Of a stretch of DNA of 64,000 nucleotides, positions 12,460 to 25,080 are shown piece by piece; position 1 is the first letter of the stretch, and every line of letters starts with the position of its first letter. Under the pieces are notes generated by a model. The model was not told where the DNA came from. It worked only from the letters and a program-made list of their open reading frames with translations, and did not search any database. The position numbers and the translations under genes are program-made. Source of the stretch: Cytospora piceicola (lineage: Eukaryota > Ascomycota > Sordariomycetes > Diaporthales > Cytosporaceae); contig JALQBC010000015.1 in NCBI GenBank assembly GCA_023375675.1, forward strand, positions 124,001 to 188,000. The letters run 5' to 3'.

Positions 12460-13953
12460 ATGGACCCCACCGGCACATCAACGCCGACACATAACCCCGT
12501 CAACATTACTGGCGGGACCAAAAAGCGCTTTGTCAGCTACCGACTTCGTGGGGAACATGAGAAACCCTGGCTCGACGACCCAAAGTTCAACAGGACAAAA
12601 CACAACAACTGGGTCGTGTACGGTTGGGTCTTTATTGGAGTGTGTGCTGCCGCTGTTGTTGCATATTTCCAAGTCAAACCAGCACTACCAAGCCCAGTAA
12701 GTCCTTTTCCGTCCCGCTTACGTTATACCATTGCTGACGGCGTGTGTTTAGGTATGTCTAGTGTATGAAGACGCATTTGATGCGGGCAAGCTTGATGACA
12801 GCAAATGGAGCTACGAAGTCGCCCTTGGTGGCTTCGGTACGGGCTCGTTCGACTGGACGACATCTGATCCGACCAACGTCTACACTGATGAAAAGGGCCT
12901 GCACATTGTGCCGACCCTGACGAACGAGACGACGTCCATCAGCGCAGATCAGATGTGGAACGGCTACACGCTAAACCTGACTGCCGATGGTACCTGCACG
13001 GAGACCAACGCAGAGTCCTGCGTTGCTCACTCCAACTCCACTCTTGGCAACATGATCCCACCCGTCCGAAGCGCAAGGATCAACACCAAGGGGAAAGTTG
13101 GTATCAAGTACGGGCGAGTGGAGGTGGTCGCGAAGCTCCCCAAGGGTGACTGGCTCTGGCCTGCCATCTGGATGATGCCCACGAACGATGTTTATGGTGC
13201 GTGGCCGAGGAGCGGTGAGATGGACATCGCGGAATCCCGAGGAAATGAAGTCGCATATCCTGGTGGTCGTAACGTTTACTACTCTACCCTTCACTGGGGA
13301 CCGAGCTCTGTCCTCGACGGCTACTGGAAGACCATGGCTGTGAGGACTCAACGGAGGGGAGACTTTACAGATGGGTTCCATACGTATGGACTTGAGTGGT
13401 AAGTTCAAGGAAGCAGCCAGTAATACTGGTTCGGTTCATTAACAACATCACAGGACCGATAAGCATATCTACATGTACATCGACGACAGGCTCACTCAGG
13501 TCTTGTACACCAAGTTCCACGCAGACAGAGGCCTCTGGGAAAAGGGAGGCTTTTCCGGTGACTCGGAGAACAACACCATTCTCACCAACCCCTGGGAAGT
13601 TTCAAATTCGACCACAGGCAACGCACCATTCGATCAAGAGTTCTACCTCATCATGAACGTGGCCGTCGGCTCCAAGAACGGATGGTTCCTGTAAGTTCAC
13701 ACCCCACGAATCCCATCACCCGCACCACCACAATGTCCTCCCATGAGCTAGGAGCGGCATGCTAACCACGATTGGTTGTAGTGACGGGAAGGGCGGCAAG
13801 CCTTGGGTTGACGACGCCACCAATGCCCAATGGACCTTCTACAATGATGCCGACACGTGGCTGCCCACTTGGGGTGAGGCCGATTCCCGTGGGATGACGG
13901 TTAGATCCGTGAAGATGTGGCAAGCTGGCGCGTGTGGGACTTCTGAGCTGTGA
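12460..13953 (+). CDS. GH16 family beta-1,3-glucanase-like protein, type II membrane anchored (430 aa)
   Basis: Four exons: 12460-12696, 12752-13398, 13454-13690 and 13782-13953, 1,293 nt in total. The N-terminus is a charged cytosolic tail of about 50 residues followed by one TM segment (about 53-72, WVVYGWVFIGVCAAAVVAYF). There is no cleavable signal, so the catalytic domain should sit outside the plasma membrane. The GH16 signature ExDxxE is present as GEMDIAES with E235, D237 and E240, and the nearby WPAIWMMP aromatic motif also fits laminarinase/glucan-binding GH16 members. Likely role: cleavage or remodelling of beta-1,3(4)-glucan at the cell wall. The next gene on the same strand is a family-2 glycosyltransferase 3.2 kb downstream, too far to argue for joint transcription. 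Confidence 0.9.
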
Positions 13954-16900
13954 TTTTCTGGAGGGAGTAATTGGATGGCTCTTGCTGAACTTCGTATCTG
14001 TTTACAATAAAGCCTGTTTGATAACTTGGGGTGGTTACATCGCGTTCTTAGAAGTTCAAGGCAGGTGGCTTGGGAAAGGAGGATTGATTGGCCTCTGGAT
14101 TCCCGGAGGTTTTCATAATTAATGCATACTGAATCTAGATAATACTTGTTTTACGCAAACAACCTTGAAACCTTGAACAGACTTAACCACATCATTGTGC
14201 TAGATGCGGATATCGCAGTTTCAAGACGTTGTGTGCCCAAACTTATTCAACACTTTGCTGCAGCTCATTATATGCATAATTATCGGACTTTTGTGGTCAT
14301 TCCACATGGCAATCATATCACACGTTGGAACTTCCAGGTGCTCTCAGGTTCCTCCATTCCGCCTGGTACATGTTTCCCGTGATGAATTGGACATATTTCT
14401 CGGCTGAACTGCAAGAGTAAGGTGGCATTACACGAAAGATGCTATAGTAGTCTCTACTATCAAGTCGGTCTGTCGGGACCTTGAGAGCCGGAGTTCCAAG
14501 GTTCTGCTCTGACGGTAATGGCAAGGTACCCAGTCTAACCAGTCAACCTCTCGAAGTCATCATGGAGGCATCTTTCAACAGCCAGCTGCTGCACGCGTCG
14601 GTAACTTTCCCTTCCGGGCCACCGTCTGCTCGGTTTTGTGGCGTAGGATCATCCGATGGGCTTGAATAGGGTTCCAATAGTGTCATACAAACCACATGGG
14701 CAGGTGGCCTCTAAACGCTTTCTGCATAATACGACGGTAGCGACACAGGAGGCAAATGTTGTGGGTGGGATGTGGGCGGGAAGGAGTTGGCGAGTGGTCC
14801 CTCTTGTCCACCACAATCACCACCAACAAGTCATGTCGCAGTATTAGCGTGCTGGTGTCCCAGCGTCTTGATAGACTTGCATCACTAGCTCAAACTACGC
14901 GTGGCGGCGTACCGCTCGCCCTCCTCGTACACTACTCCATTATTGGGAAAGGAGGAGTGGGGGGCATATTGAACGTTACCTGCAAGCCCATTTTTAATTT
15001 TGCTTCTGACATCTAGACTTGCACTCTGGGTTGCTTATTGTTCCATCTCAACCGGCCGTTCTGGAAGCCCCAAGGTTTCTGAAAGAAGGGACAGCGTTCC
15101 GACAATCCGGTTCTGCTCATACCCTCCAATTTATCGTGGTTACACATCAGTTTTTCTGACCGTTACCTATGTGATACTTTTTTTGTTTTTGGTACGATGC
15201 ACGGTCCGACCCATTGGGTTCAACGGTTTCACGGGTAACTACAGTACCAAGCACCAGGCTTGTGGTTCATCGAGCACTTGATACTTAGTTGGGTATGTAT
15301 TAGCGTTGATTTATTCAAGACTTGGATAAACCATCTGGCGCGTTCCTGAGAATAGTGTCGCGGTAGTCAAAAAGTATGATAAGTCGCCGTGCCGGCTAGT
15401 GGATCCGGATCAGCACTATACAGGTCGCTGGTGACGGTACCGGTGGGTTTACTGATAACTGCTCCACTCTGGCCACAAAGTAAGTTATTGATTGGAAGGA
15501 TCAGTTAGAGGTAAGCTCCGCAGGTCGACCCATGAAGTACCCTCCCATAAAAGTTGCGAGAAGCAGTACAAGACAGGGCCCCTTGTCAGTACAATTATGA
15601 ACTAACGTTTATGACCCCAGGAACCTTGTAGATCCATAAGTTCCCATACATACACGGCCGGGACAGAGTCCCTTGCACAGGGTACACATCCGGGGTATGG
15701 ACCCAAATCCGGGGCTCGTGTTGGTAGCCGTTGACACCTCGCACCCCTGTAAGTGCATTCATCCAATTATTCCCTCGGTCTCTGCAAGGTTATACCCAAA
15801 TAGGTAAAATGCTCGTGGCTTATCGGGGATAGTTCAAAATCTTGGTGTGTAGGACTACAGTCTCCTCTCCTCCAACGGGGCCACACTTACCCGTGATCCA
15901 TGATGATGGACAACAGGGGGTGGAGCGGACCGGATGCTGGTGCCATCCTCTCCATCATCTCGTGAGCTCTCCGCCGTAGTAGAGCCTCCTCTCCTGAAAA
16001 GAGATTTCTCGCCTGATTCCAGGCTTGATATGGCGAGAATTACACGTACATATCACCATAACGAGGGGTCCAAACAACATATGGCGATGCTCCTTGATCG
16101 GCTCCTCGTCTCGGCAACGAGCCCTCAGATGTATGATCGGGGAAGCACTCCCGTCGAGCCACAGTGCCCCTCCCCCTCAAAGTTCTCCTCGGTTTCCGAG
16201 CCGATTATAGTCATGGATGATACCCCGTGGGACATGATATAGCAATGGCATCTGAATGGACGGTGCCACATATCTCGGCGGGCTGCGGTACCATGTATCT
16301 TGTGTTCGGACCTGCTCTTCCAGATGCGACGCTGACGCCGGTCCGGACAATCCACCTTCTGCAGGACCTTGATGCTTAGTGTAAACTCTGCAACATCATA
16401 CGTTCGCGTCCCTCCTGGCACTGCAGATAAGGCGTGTTCGTCGCCAACAATACCTCGTATTCGAGGTCTGCTCGAGTGACATGCCCTTGAACGGGGGGGT
16501 TGGTTCAACGACAGGACAAGATGCCACAGTCGGTCCAAATGTCCTGCAGTTCCGCTTTTAGACTGCAGTCTGACACTAGGTCAGAATAACCACACTTTCT
16601 CCCGCAGGCTTCTAGATCTACTGCCAATAGTTGGCAAAGCTGAAACTTCCATTGCCGACCGCCCAGTCCAGAAGTTCTGTCCAAAGCCAATGTTTGCGAC
16701 TCGTCGCAGCCACTCCGAGGCCTCTTGTAACGCCTGATCTTGTGGATCATGAGACTTTTCTCCATAGTATCTCTCAGCTTCATCGATAGTCCATATTAGA
16801 CATTCTTTCACTCCAGCTGTGTTCGAGTCGTCATGTTAATCGGGCCCACGATAGCAACTCCATCTACTTACCTCCTTCGGTCGTTTCCGCCCCGGGGCCG

Positions 16901-17128
16901 TCGCCACAGTGAAGCCGAGGAATACTTTCGTTCTCTCGCTATCATTGCATAAACATTTATGTCACCCCAGGTGAAGCCGTTTGTGCTATCCATCAGATTG
17001 GTATCTATATCAAGATATATATCGCACCCCCACCCGGTCTTACTTCCCCGAGGGCTCAGTGCACGTCTCATATTGATCATCTCGGCCATCCCACCTCTCC
17101 CCAATCCTACAAACACTGGAAAGTAAGG
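13954..17128. other. Long intergenic region, possibly holding gene remains
   Basis: 3.2 kb without a supported gene. A minus-strand frame at 16581-16811 (GEKSHDPQDQALQEASEWLRRV) looks more protein-like than its surroundings but has no start context, splice partners or recognised domain. Polypyrimidine/T-rich and GGT-rich stretches are seen at 15170-15500. The last few hundred bases before 17129 are likely promoter and leader of the glycosyltransferase gene; a TATATAT run lies near 17010. Confidence 0.4.
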
Positions 17129-20100
17129 ATGTCTTCCAAACGGTCCATCGACAGCTCCATCTCCAGTACCCCAGGTCCGAGTGATGGGGCCAAGGGAACC
17201 GTCACCACTCAGACGCCTGGTGTCCAACATGATCATGACTCTGTTCACTTTCAAGCCATTTACCCACCTCGTGCCCACTTCCGGGACAGTCAATCATCAA
17301 CGCCTGCTTCTCGCTCAAGACCGGTATCAGTCCACACGACCGAGTCGTCCTCTGGTCATGGTTCTGGCAATGGTTACGAGGATGATTTCCGCTTCCGAAC
17401 GGTAAGCAATGTCCCTGTTCTGTTTCTCGCATCTATACTGATATCATATATAGATGGTCAGTTATCTGGCCAACAGAGTGTCAGCAAATGGATGGATGCC
17501 TCAGTCCGCCATCACTGATCCGACCCAAGGCCTTGGTGTGCTCCTCCGGCAATCAAGAGGAAGCTATATGTGCTGCCCTGAGAACATCTACGATGAACTC
17601 CTCTTTGCTGTGCAGCGCCTCAACGTTGGAGTTGTCGTCACCATGAAGCCCGATATGCTGGCCGGCATTATCGCCGGCCTGTACCCGGGCCAACATGAAC
17701 TCCATTTGAAAGGGGGAGCACAGCTCCAGATCCTTGACTCACTCGCATCCATCACATCGTCCGGTGTCAAGAAGTTCCAGTATGCCGCCATCCTGAGGCA
17801 GGAGGGTGTACTGCTGGTCTGGCAGGAGGATATCCAAAACATCCTGGCCCACGCCCAGCGCATGGAAGACAAGCTCCTCACCTACGTCTGGGGACGGAAC
17901 TCCGGCCTGCACACGCCCATAGTATCTCCCTTCGCCGGCGCTACCCCCTTCCAGTCGGCCACGCCGTCTGAGTCCAACTACTCTATGTTTCCCGAGAAAC
18001 AGGTTATGGGGACCCAGGTCCACGAGCATGGAGAGGAAAGCGAGGAAGAGGGGGATAAAGAGGCACAAGAGCATCCGGAATCTGTCAACCGGCCATTCAT
18101 GTTGCATAGTGCCTTCTTCATCGGTATGGGTGTCTGTCTGGCCATTGTCCTGGTCTACGGGTTCTCGATCGGCCAGCTCGTCTCTGAGTGCCTCATGGAC
18201 GGTAGCTTCAGCCGACTGGCGCTGATTGCTGCTTGTCCTTTCCTTATGTTCGCCGGATTGTTTTTCTTCCAAGTCATCTTCGGCGACCTTTGGCAGATCT
18301 TTGGACCCCTCAACGGCTTGAAGACAAACTCGAGGCATTACTCCTGCATCAAGCCAAACCTCCGCCAGGCTGAATCTCTTGGCTTCACTGCTCCCCACAT
18401 CACCATCCAGATGCCCGTCTACAAGGAAGGCATGGAGAGCGTCATCATCCCCACCGTCAAGAGCCTGCAGGCCGCCATCTCCTACTACGAGTCTCGCGGT
18501 GGGTCTGCCTCGATTTTCATCAACGACGACGGCATGCGCGCCGGCATACCTGAGGAGGAGGCCCAGGCTCGGAAGGACTTCTACCACGACAACAACATCG
18601 GCTGGGTAGCCAGGCCCAAGGATGGCGAAGACGGCTTCGTGCGCAAGGGAAAGTTCAAGAAGGCTTCCAACATGAACTTTGCCCTCAACCTGTCCCAGAA
18701 GGTGGAGGATCACCTGCAAGAGGCCGTCGACGCTCGGTGTGCGGCTCAGCCTGGACACCGCGAGTCCGATCCTGCCATGCTGGACGAGCAGGAGATTGAC
18801 GACCTCTACAACACGTGCCTGGGTCGTGTTCTGCGGGAGAACACGAATGCCATAGCCGGGGGAAATATTCGCATTGGGGAGTTCATCCTTATCGTGGACT
18901 CTGATACTCGGGTTGTACGTATACCTCTGCCTTCCTTGAACCGATCGCCGCTAACTTTGAATTTGACAGCCCGTCGACTGCCTCCTCTACGGTGCAGCTG
19001 AGATGTACCTCTCCCCCGAGGTAGCCATTGTACAGCACTCTACTGGTGTGATGCAAGTTGCCAACGACTACTTCGAGAACGGTATCACCTACTTCACCAA
19101 CATGGTCTACACGGCTATTCGATTCTCCATCGGATCTGGCGAGGTCGCTCCCTTTGTGGGTCACAACGCCTTTATTCGGTGGGCTGCGGTCCAAGATGTG
19201 GGCGTTGTCGAGGAGGATGGCTTTGTCGCATATTGGAGTGAGAGCCACGTGTCTGAGGACTTCGATATCGCACTCCGGATGCAGATCAAGGGAAGCATAG
19301 TCCGTATTGCCAGCTACCATGGCGATGGCTTCAAAGAGGGCGTGTCGCTGACGATCTACGATGAGATTGCTCGATGGCAAAAGTGAGTATATTGTTCCCT
19401 CCCCTTCTGTTGGTTATTCCACATGGTAGGCATTCTTATACTAACTATTGATACAGATATGCTTATGGCTGTAGCGAGATGGTCTTCCACCCATTTTACA
19501 GGTGGCCAACCAAGGGCCCTTTCACTCCGCTCATCAGGACGTTCCTCAGCTCACGCATGATGCTGTCGTCCAAGATCAGCGTTTTCTCGTACATCTGCTC
19601 CTACTTTGCCATCGGTGTCGGCCTGCCAATGACAGCCCTCAACTACTTCCTCGTGGGATGGATTGACGACAGCTTGGATCACTTCTACCTGCCCTCATGG
19701 AAGGTCTTTGTCTCGCTTCTCGTCGTTTTCAACCTCGTGGGCGGCATCGGACTGGCCACTCTCCGTTACCGTACCGGCGAGCGGTCTCTTCTATCTTCGC
19801 TCGTGGAGAACTTCAAGTGGACGCCCATGTTGGCAATCTTCTTCGGCGGCCTGTCCTTCCATGTCAGCTGTGCCTTGATTGCTCACCTGCTGCATATCAA
19901 CATGCAATGGGGAGCAACATCCAAGGAAAAGGAGAACTCCAACTTCTTCCAGGAGGTGCCGAAGATCCTGAAGTCCTTCAAGGCCCTGTAAGTCTATACT
20001 TCATTTTGGTTTCCAGTTCCCGAAACTTAGTATTCGTTACTAACCGTGTCAAAGGTACGTCTTCGTGATCATTTTCACAGCGGCTATGATCTACTTGTCG

Positions 20101-20226
20101 CACTGGGCACCCCGTGGATGGACCATCACAGACTTCACTGCTATCGTTCCTATGGCGGTTGTCTTGGGATCTCACGCGCTCACGCCCATTGTGTTGAACC
20201 CGTCCCTCATGATCTTCAACTACTAA
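17129..20226 (+). CDS. Polytopic family-2 glycosyltransferase (949 aa)
   Basis: Five exons: 17129-17401, 17454-18914, 18970-19382, 19457-19987 and 20055-20226, 2,850 nt. A disordered N-terminus of about 90 residues (Ser/Thr-rich) precedes a conserved soluble region. Two TM helices follow (about 310-336 and 343-367), then the GT2 catalytic domain, then several C-terminal TM helices. Catalytic signatures of processive GT2 enzymes are present in order: DD at 449-450 (INDDGM), DxD at 573-575 (VDSDTR), ED at 674-675 (SEDFDIALR) and an R-W pair at 713-714 (DEIARWQKYAYG), the position of the Q/RxxRW motif. It therefore probably polymerises a surface polysaccharide at the plasma membrane. The layout resembles the fungal GT2 proteins (ZtGT2/FgGT2) reported as needed for hyphal growth on solid surfaces; that equivalence is from memory and not verified. 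Sugar donor unknown. Confidence 0.9.
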
Positions 20227-23200
20227 GTCCTGATTGGCTGGTAGATAGTAATAGTTTTCACGACCAACACTTATTGTATGTTTAATGTATTGCTGGCAAT
20301 AGTATCAGAACCTGATAGAATAGCAATAATTTCCTAAATGACGAGAATGACGGCGGCTTGGGCTGGGAATATAAACGGAGCTACGTATTCAGCAAGCTTA
20401 TATATAATTATAGAATGGAATATTAGAAACAATCATGCCAGACACTTTTCTTCACTCGATGTTCTCTGTGGTTCGTCTCATGGACAGAGCCTTCAAGCGT
20501 TAGCAATGCTTCAAGCAAGCACCACCTTGTAAAGGTGAATATAACCAGCAAAGCTAAACCTCCCATCCAGATGTCCTCTACGTCACCGTTCACACGAGTT
20601 AGGAAGACGAAACACCTGTCCTTGAACAATTTTATCAGTGGCGGCGAAGACTGCGAAGTGGTCTGTCAAAGAATTCTGAATTATGCACTGTCGTTAGCAC
20701 CTGGGTTTTCTGTTCTCCATAGCCGCTAAGAGATTAGTATTAATTAACGAATCGTTTCAGGACTTCTTGCCTGCAGACCGGCTTACCCATGATGGAACTT
20801 AGCTCTTGCCCTAATGTGACAGGCTTCTTTAGACCGCCGGCACGAGCCTTGGGTGAAAATATCAGACAATATCTTGTACTACTTCACAACGGAACGGTTC
20901 CAGATGTTGCGGTCGTGGGAAAGGCGGATATTCATCGGTCCTCGATATCTCGAGGGGCCAGAATCATAATCTTGGTCAGTCGCCCAGCAGTTCACCACGC
21001 ACGAACGGTTTTGATGTCAAGAAGAGCATAGACTGGTTCTGCAAGGGGCCGCCACACGTACCGCTTGGGAAAGGTCAACCGGCGTCTCAAGAACCTGGGC
21101 TCCATAATATATCTGAGAAACGTGAATGGTAAGCTTAACGTAAGCTACGACTGGTTGGCAACCCTACAGGGTATAAACATCCGAGGCCGATAAGCCCCTG
21201 CATATCGGCGATGGACAATCAAGGAAGGAGGGGAAAGGCTCTGTACCGTAAATATGAATTTAATCGACGATCTCGACACGGCGAAAGGCTTGTAATTTGG
21301 CGTTCTAAGTAGAAGCACCCTATATATGAAGCAAACCCCAACATGGGCTGCTTCACAGCTGAGCTGCGTAGTTCTACTTCAAACTTCTCACCACTGCAAG
21401 TCGTTGGACTACCTTTGCGAAGAGCTTGCCGACTCTGCCGAGATGGTGATCGTCCTGCTCAGATATAAGTATCAGACGGACTGACACCCCAAAGTAGTAA
21501 CCGGTCCGTCAGTCTTTGCCACGAGCTCGCATGGGGACGACGCGCGGGGGAGGATTCTGACATCTTGGTAAGTTTAGAGCAATATCACGAATATTGCGGC
21601 GATACTATATAGTGGCTAGCCCCTATATATCATATAACCCATCCAAGCCACTCGTATGTTACATAAGGGACATATGGATATTTAGGGTTGGGGGGTCACA
21701 TACATCTTAAGCCAATCCATCCACTGAATGTATATGATATACCAAGGGTTTATGCTATATAGGGATATGATATATGGGGGGGAGGCCACCCCGGAAGTCG
21801 CCAACGCCCTCGAACTCCGAACCCACAGTTGAACCGAGACCCCATGCGATCACGGAGTCCATGCTCCACTCACGCTGGTCCATCGGGCTGTCGATCCGGC
21901 TCACCAAAAGGCTGGCAATGCTTTTTGTCCTGACTCGCGTCCCTGTAATCTCCCCAGATATTTGCTAGCGCGCTGTCATCGACAAGTAATCTTCCGAGTC
22001 CCGACAATCGTCCTATGCTCTTGGAAGAGTGCCCCTTAATAAAGTAATGGTCGAGATTGTTCTGATAAGTAGGTACGCGAGTGCTTGGTCTGTCTCCAGA
22101 AGGTGTCAGCTCAAACAACATTGACTGTTGGCCAACAGTTACGTGGGCAGACATTCTTCTCTATCGCGGTCAGCCTCTACCTCTTTACCGACACGATACC
22201 GTAGCTATGCCCACGTCTTGAAACCATTTGTGGCTTAGACTTTCTTCATTTCTGGCTGATTTGTCATAGGATGGGTGATCTGTTGATTCTAGAACAAGCC
22301 CAAAATATCCGAGAAAAGGTTTTTCCAGCCACTGTGCGCACAGACAGACAGACAAGACCATGCATCCATGCGTACTGTGTACAGGGAGATGCTGGCTGGC
22401 AAAGACCTGCTCAAGTGCTCCTAGAAAAAAAATAGATAATCAAACAAGTAGCATGGCACGCCCTTGCCCAAGTTGCCCAGCATCTGCATGCCAGGTGAGA
22501 CGGGGTATGGTCTGACACAAAGGTTGAAACAACTAGGATGAGATCTGTGGCGAAACCGGACTTTCAAAAGCTTCGCAGCAGCATCAAAGTCTACCCAAGT
22601 AGGTAAGCAAGGTCGAGACCGTTGATCTTCTCAGGGATGATAGGGAAAGTGAAAGCATTGAGGGCACATGGTCCGATCACGAAATGGAGTTGAGTCAAGC
22701 TGATCGTCGCTCGAATATGCAGGAGCCACAATACCGTGCAAAGTACTGTACTTAGTATAAGATCAACGATATCTCCGGTTGATCAAACTTCCGCTCTTCG
22801 ACCTGCCCCATTCTTTTAGACTACGGTACTTGGACGACGTCCCAGGGCCGAAATCCTTCGTCGATGTCCACACTCAAGTGCTAGTGCTCTGCTCGCCCGC
22901 AGCAAATCGCCTAGTAGACGTACGATGCAATTCGCAAAAGACCCGTAGTAATCGGCAGAACCGACCAGTTGGACCCAGGTGCGGGAGGAATACCAGATAT
23001 TATAGATTGTGGGTACATGTTTAGTTGTTTGGAACCAATAATACGACAAAACCCGACATTGGCTAGTGCAGAACTATAACATCCATGGCACTTGCGATGC
23101 AAAGCTATTCAACCAGGGACACCTCAAACTTAGTCCTGTTGGTCCAAGCACGCAGGATACGCGGAGGCGAGGAGACACATGCCTGTAGACCATTTCGCAA

Positions 23201-23529
23201 ACCACATGGCAGAGGGAGGGGTTCGTTCGTCTCCCCAAAGGGGATCGCGAAACATACTCCACACAAGTCCACCCTGGCAGACGCTTTGGGGACTTACTCC
23301 TGAATGGTCTCCACCCTCACATGCCTGCTAGCTAGATATGCCCATGCCCGTCATCTGGTAATTATTCTCCGAGGGCCCTTTGATAATTATGGTACCGATC
23401 GCTACGGGTCGTCGATCTTCTTTCTTGTCTTTCGTGCTCAACCCCTTCACTCATTATCCCACTCCATGTCTCTATTTCATACTACATAGCCACCCAGCTG
23501 TGGCATCCCAACCCTCAGAACATCAAATT
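20227..23529. other. Long intergenic region
   Basis: 3.3 kb with no supported gene. The stretch 21600-21780 is AT-rich and contains repeated TATAT/ATATGATATA words. Short frames are not conserved-looking. The last 300 nt before 23530 are C/T-rich (CACTCATTATCCCACTCC), as is usual for fungal leaders. Confidence 0.45.
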
Positions 23530-25080
23530 ATGATGCATCGGTCAAGGTTGCTGTTGTGGCTGGGGGCTTTTCTCCCGTTTGCTTGTGCCGAGACAAGCAG
23601 CAGCACTTCGTCTGGGAGTTCAGAACTTGCCGCCCTGGCAGCAGTACTACCCGCTTGTGGGGTGAGCTTCCTCCTTGGTCTCTCGTATTTTCTGCACAGT
23701 TCACTGATACTCGCTCTGGCAGCTCGAATGCTTCGAAGCCGGATTGGCAAACTCAACATGTACAGACACGACGTGCGTGTGTGAGGATGCCGCGCTGATA
23801 AACGAGTTGACGGTCTGCGTGGCGAGCAGTTGCACAGTAACGCAGACTCTCTGTAAGCTCATCCGGAAGCCAACCGATACTTTCGTCCTCGGTCGTCGTC
23901 CTAACCTTTGTGGTGTAATCAGTCATAACAAATATCACCGAAACCGCATGCGGACATCCGATTCGTGACAGAGGGCAAGAATACAACATCGTGTCTATCA
24001 CCTTGGGAGTCGTCTCGGCCACGGTCCTCCTCATACGACTGGGTTACAAGTTATTCATCGCCGGAGTCGACCTCGGCCTCGATGACTGGCTTATTCTCGC
24101 GACGGTCCTCACCGGCATTCCCACCACCATCATCACCTCCCTAGGATCGATACCCAATGGCCTGGGCCGGGACATATGGACGCTTGAGCCCGTTGAGATC
24201 ACCAACTTCACCTACTACTTCTACTTCATGTCATGGCTTTACTTCCTGGATTTGGCCTTGTTGAAGATATCTCTTCTGTTCTTTTATTTGAGAATATTCC
24301 CCAGCCGACCCATCCGGATACTGCTCTGGGGTACCATCATCTTCAATGTGATCTGGGGTATTTGCTTCGCGCTGCTCATCGCCTTGGAGTGCCAGCCGAT
24401 TAGCCATTTCTGGACATATTGGGATGGCGAGCACGCCGGCACATGTCTCAACACAAACGCAATTGCATGGGCGAACGCGGCAATCAGCATTGCGGCGGAT
24501 ATATGGATGCTGGCCATCCCACTATCCCAGCTGAAGAACCTACAACTGCACTGGAAGAAAAAGGTCGGCGTCGCCATCATGTTTTGCACGGGAACCTTGT
24601 AAGTCACGGTGATGAGGGAAGAGGAGACAACCACCCGCTTGCTAACCAAAGGTTTTTGCCCACAGTGTGACCGTCATCAGCATTGTCCGTCTGCAATCAC
24701 TCATCACATTCGCGAACTCGTCCAACGCGACATGGGACAACCTGCCAGTCAGCCTATGGTCGACGATCGAGATCAACGTGGGCATCATCTGCGCCTGCAT
24801 GCCAACCTTACGCCTATTGCTCCTCAGGATGTTCCCCAGGCTTTCCTCCACCTACCGGGAAACGTCGGGTTACTACAACGCGACAAGTCAGTCCAACCCC
24901 AAACCCAGCCGGAGCAGGATGTCGGGGCAAGGCGGACTCGCGACCACGGGCCACATCAACTATTCGAGGTCGTACACGGTGCAGTTCCAGGAGGCGAAGA
25001 CTTCGAGCCAGGTGCAGCTAAATGACCTAGGCCGTGAAGGGTTTGAAGCCAAAACCACTGTTAGCGAGTGTTCCATATGA
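23530..25080 (+). CDS. CFEM-domain PTH11-type G-protein-coupled receptor (450 aa)
   Basis: Four exons: 23530-23661, 23723-23852, 23923-24598 and 24666-25080, 1,353 nt. A signal peptide (MMHRSRLLLWLGAFLPFACA) leads into a CFEM domain at about 28-105. Its eight cysteines become complete only after splicing: PAC, LEC, STC, TTC, VC, TVC, SSC and TAC. Seven hydrophobic helices follow from about residue 113, then a Ser-rich cytosolic tail. This is the layout of fungal PTH11/CFEM-GPCRs, which in Magnaporthe sense host or surface cues; ligand and G-protein partner here are unknown. Two ATG codons stand in tandem at 23530 and 23533 and either could start the same signal peptide. Confidence 0.92.

Noticed and set aside
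17739..18758. 339-codon minus-strand open frame
   Set aside because: Lies wholly antisense to the GT2 catalytic exon; an artefact of GC-rich third positions.
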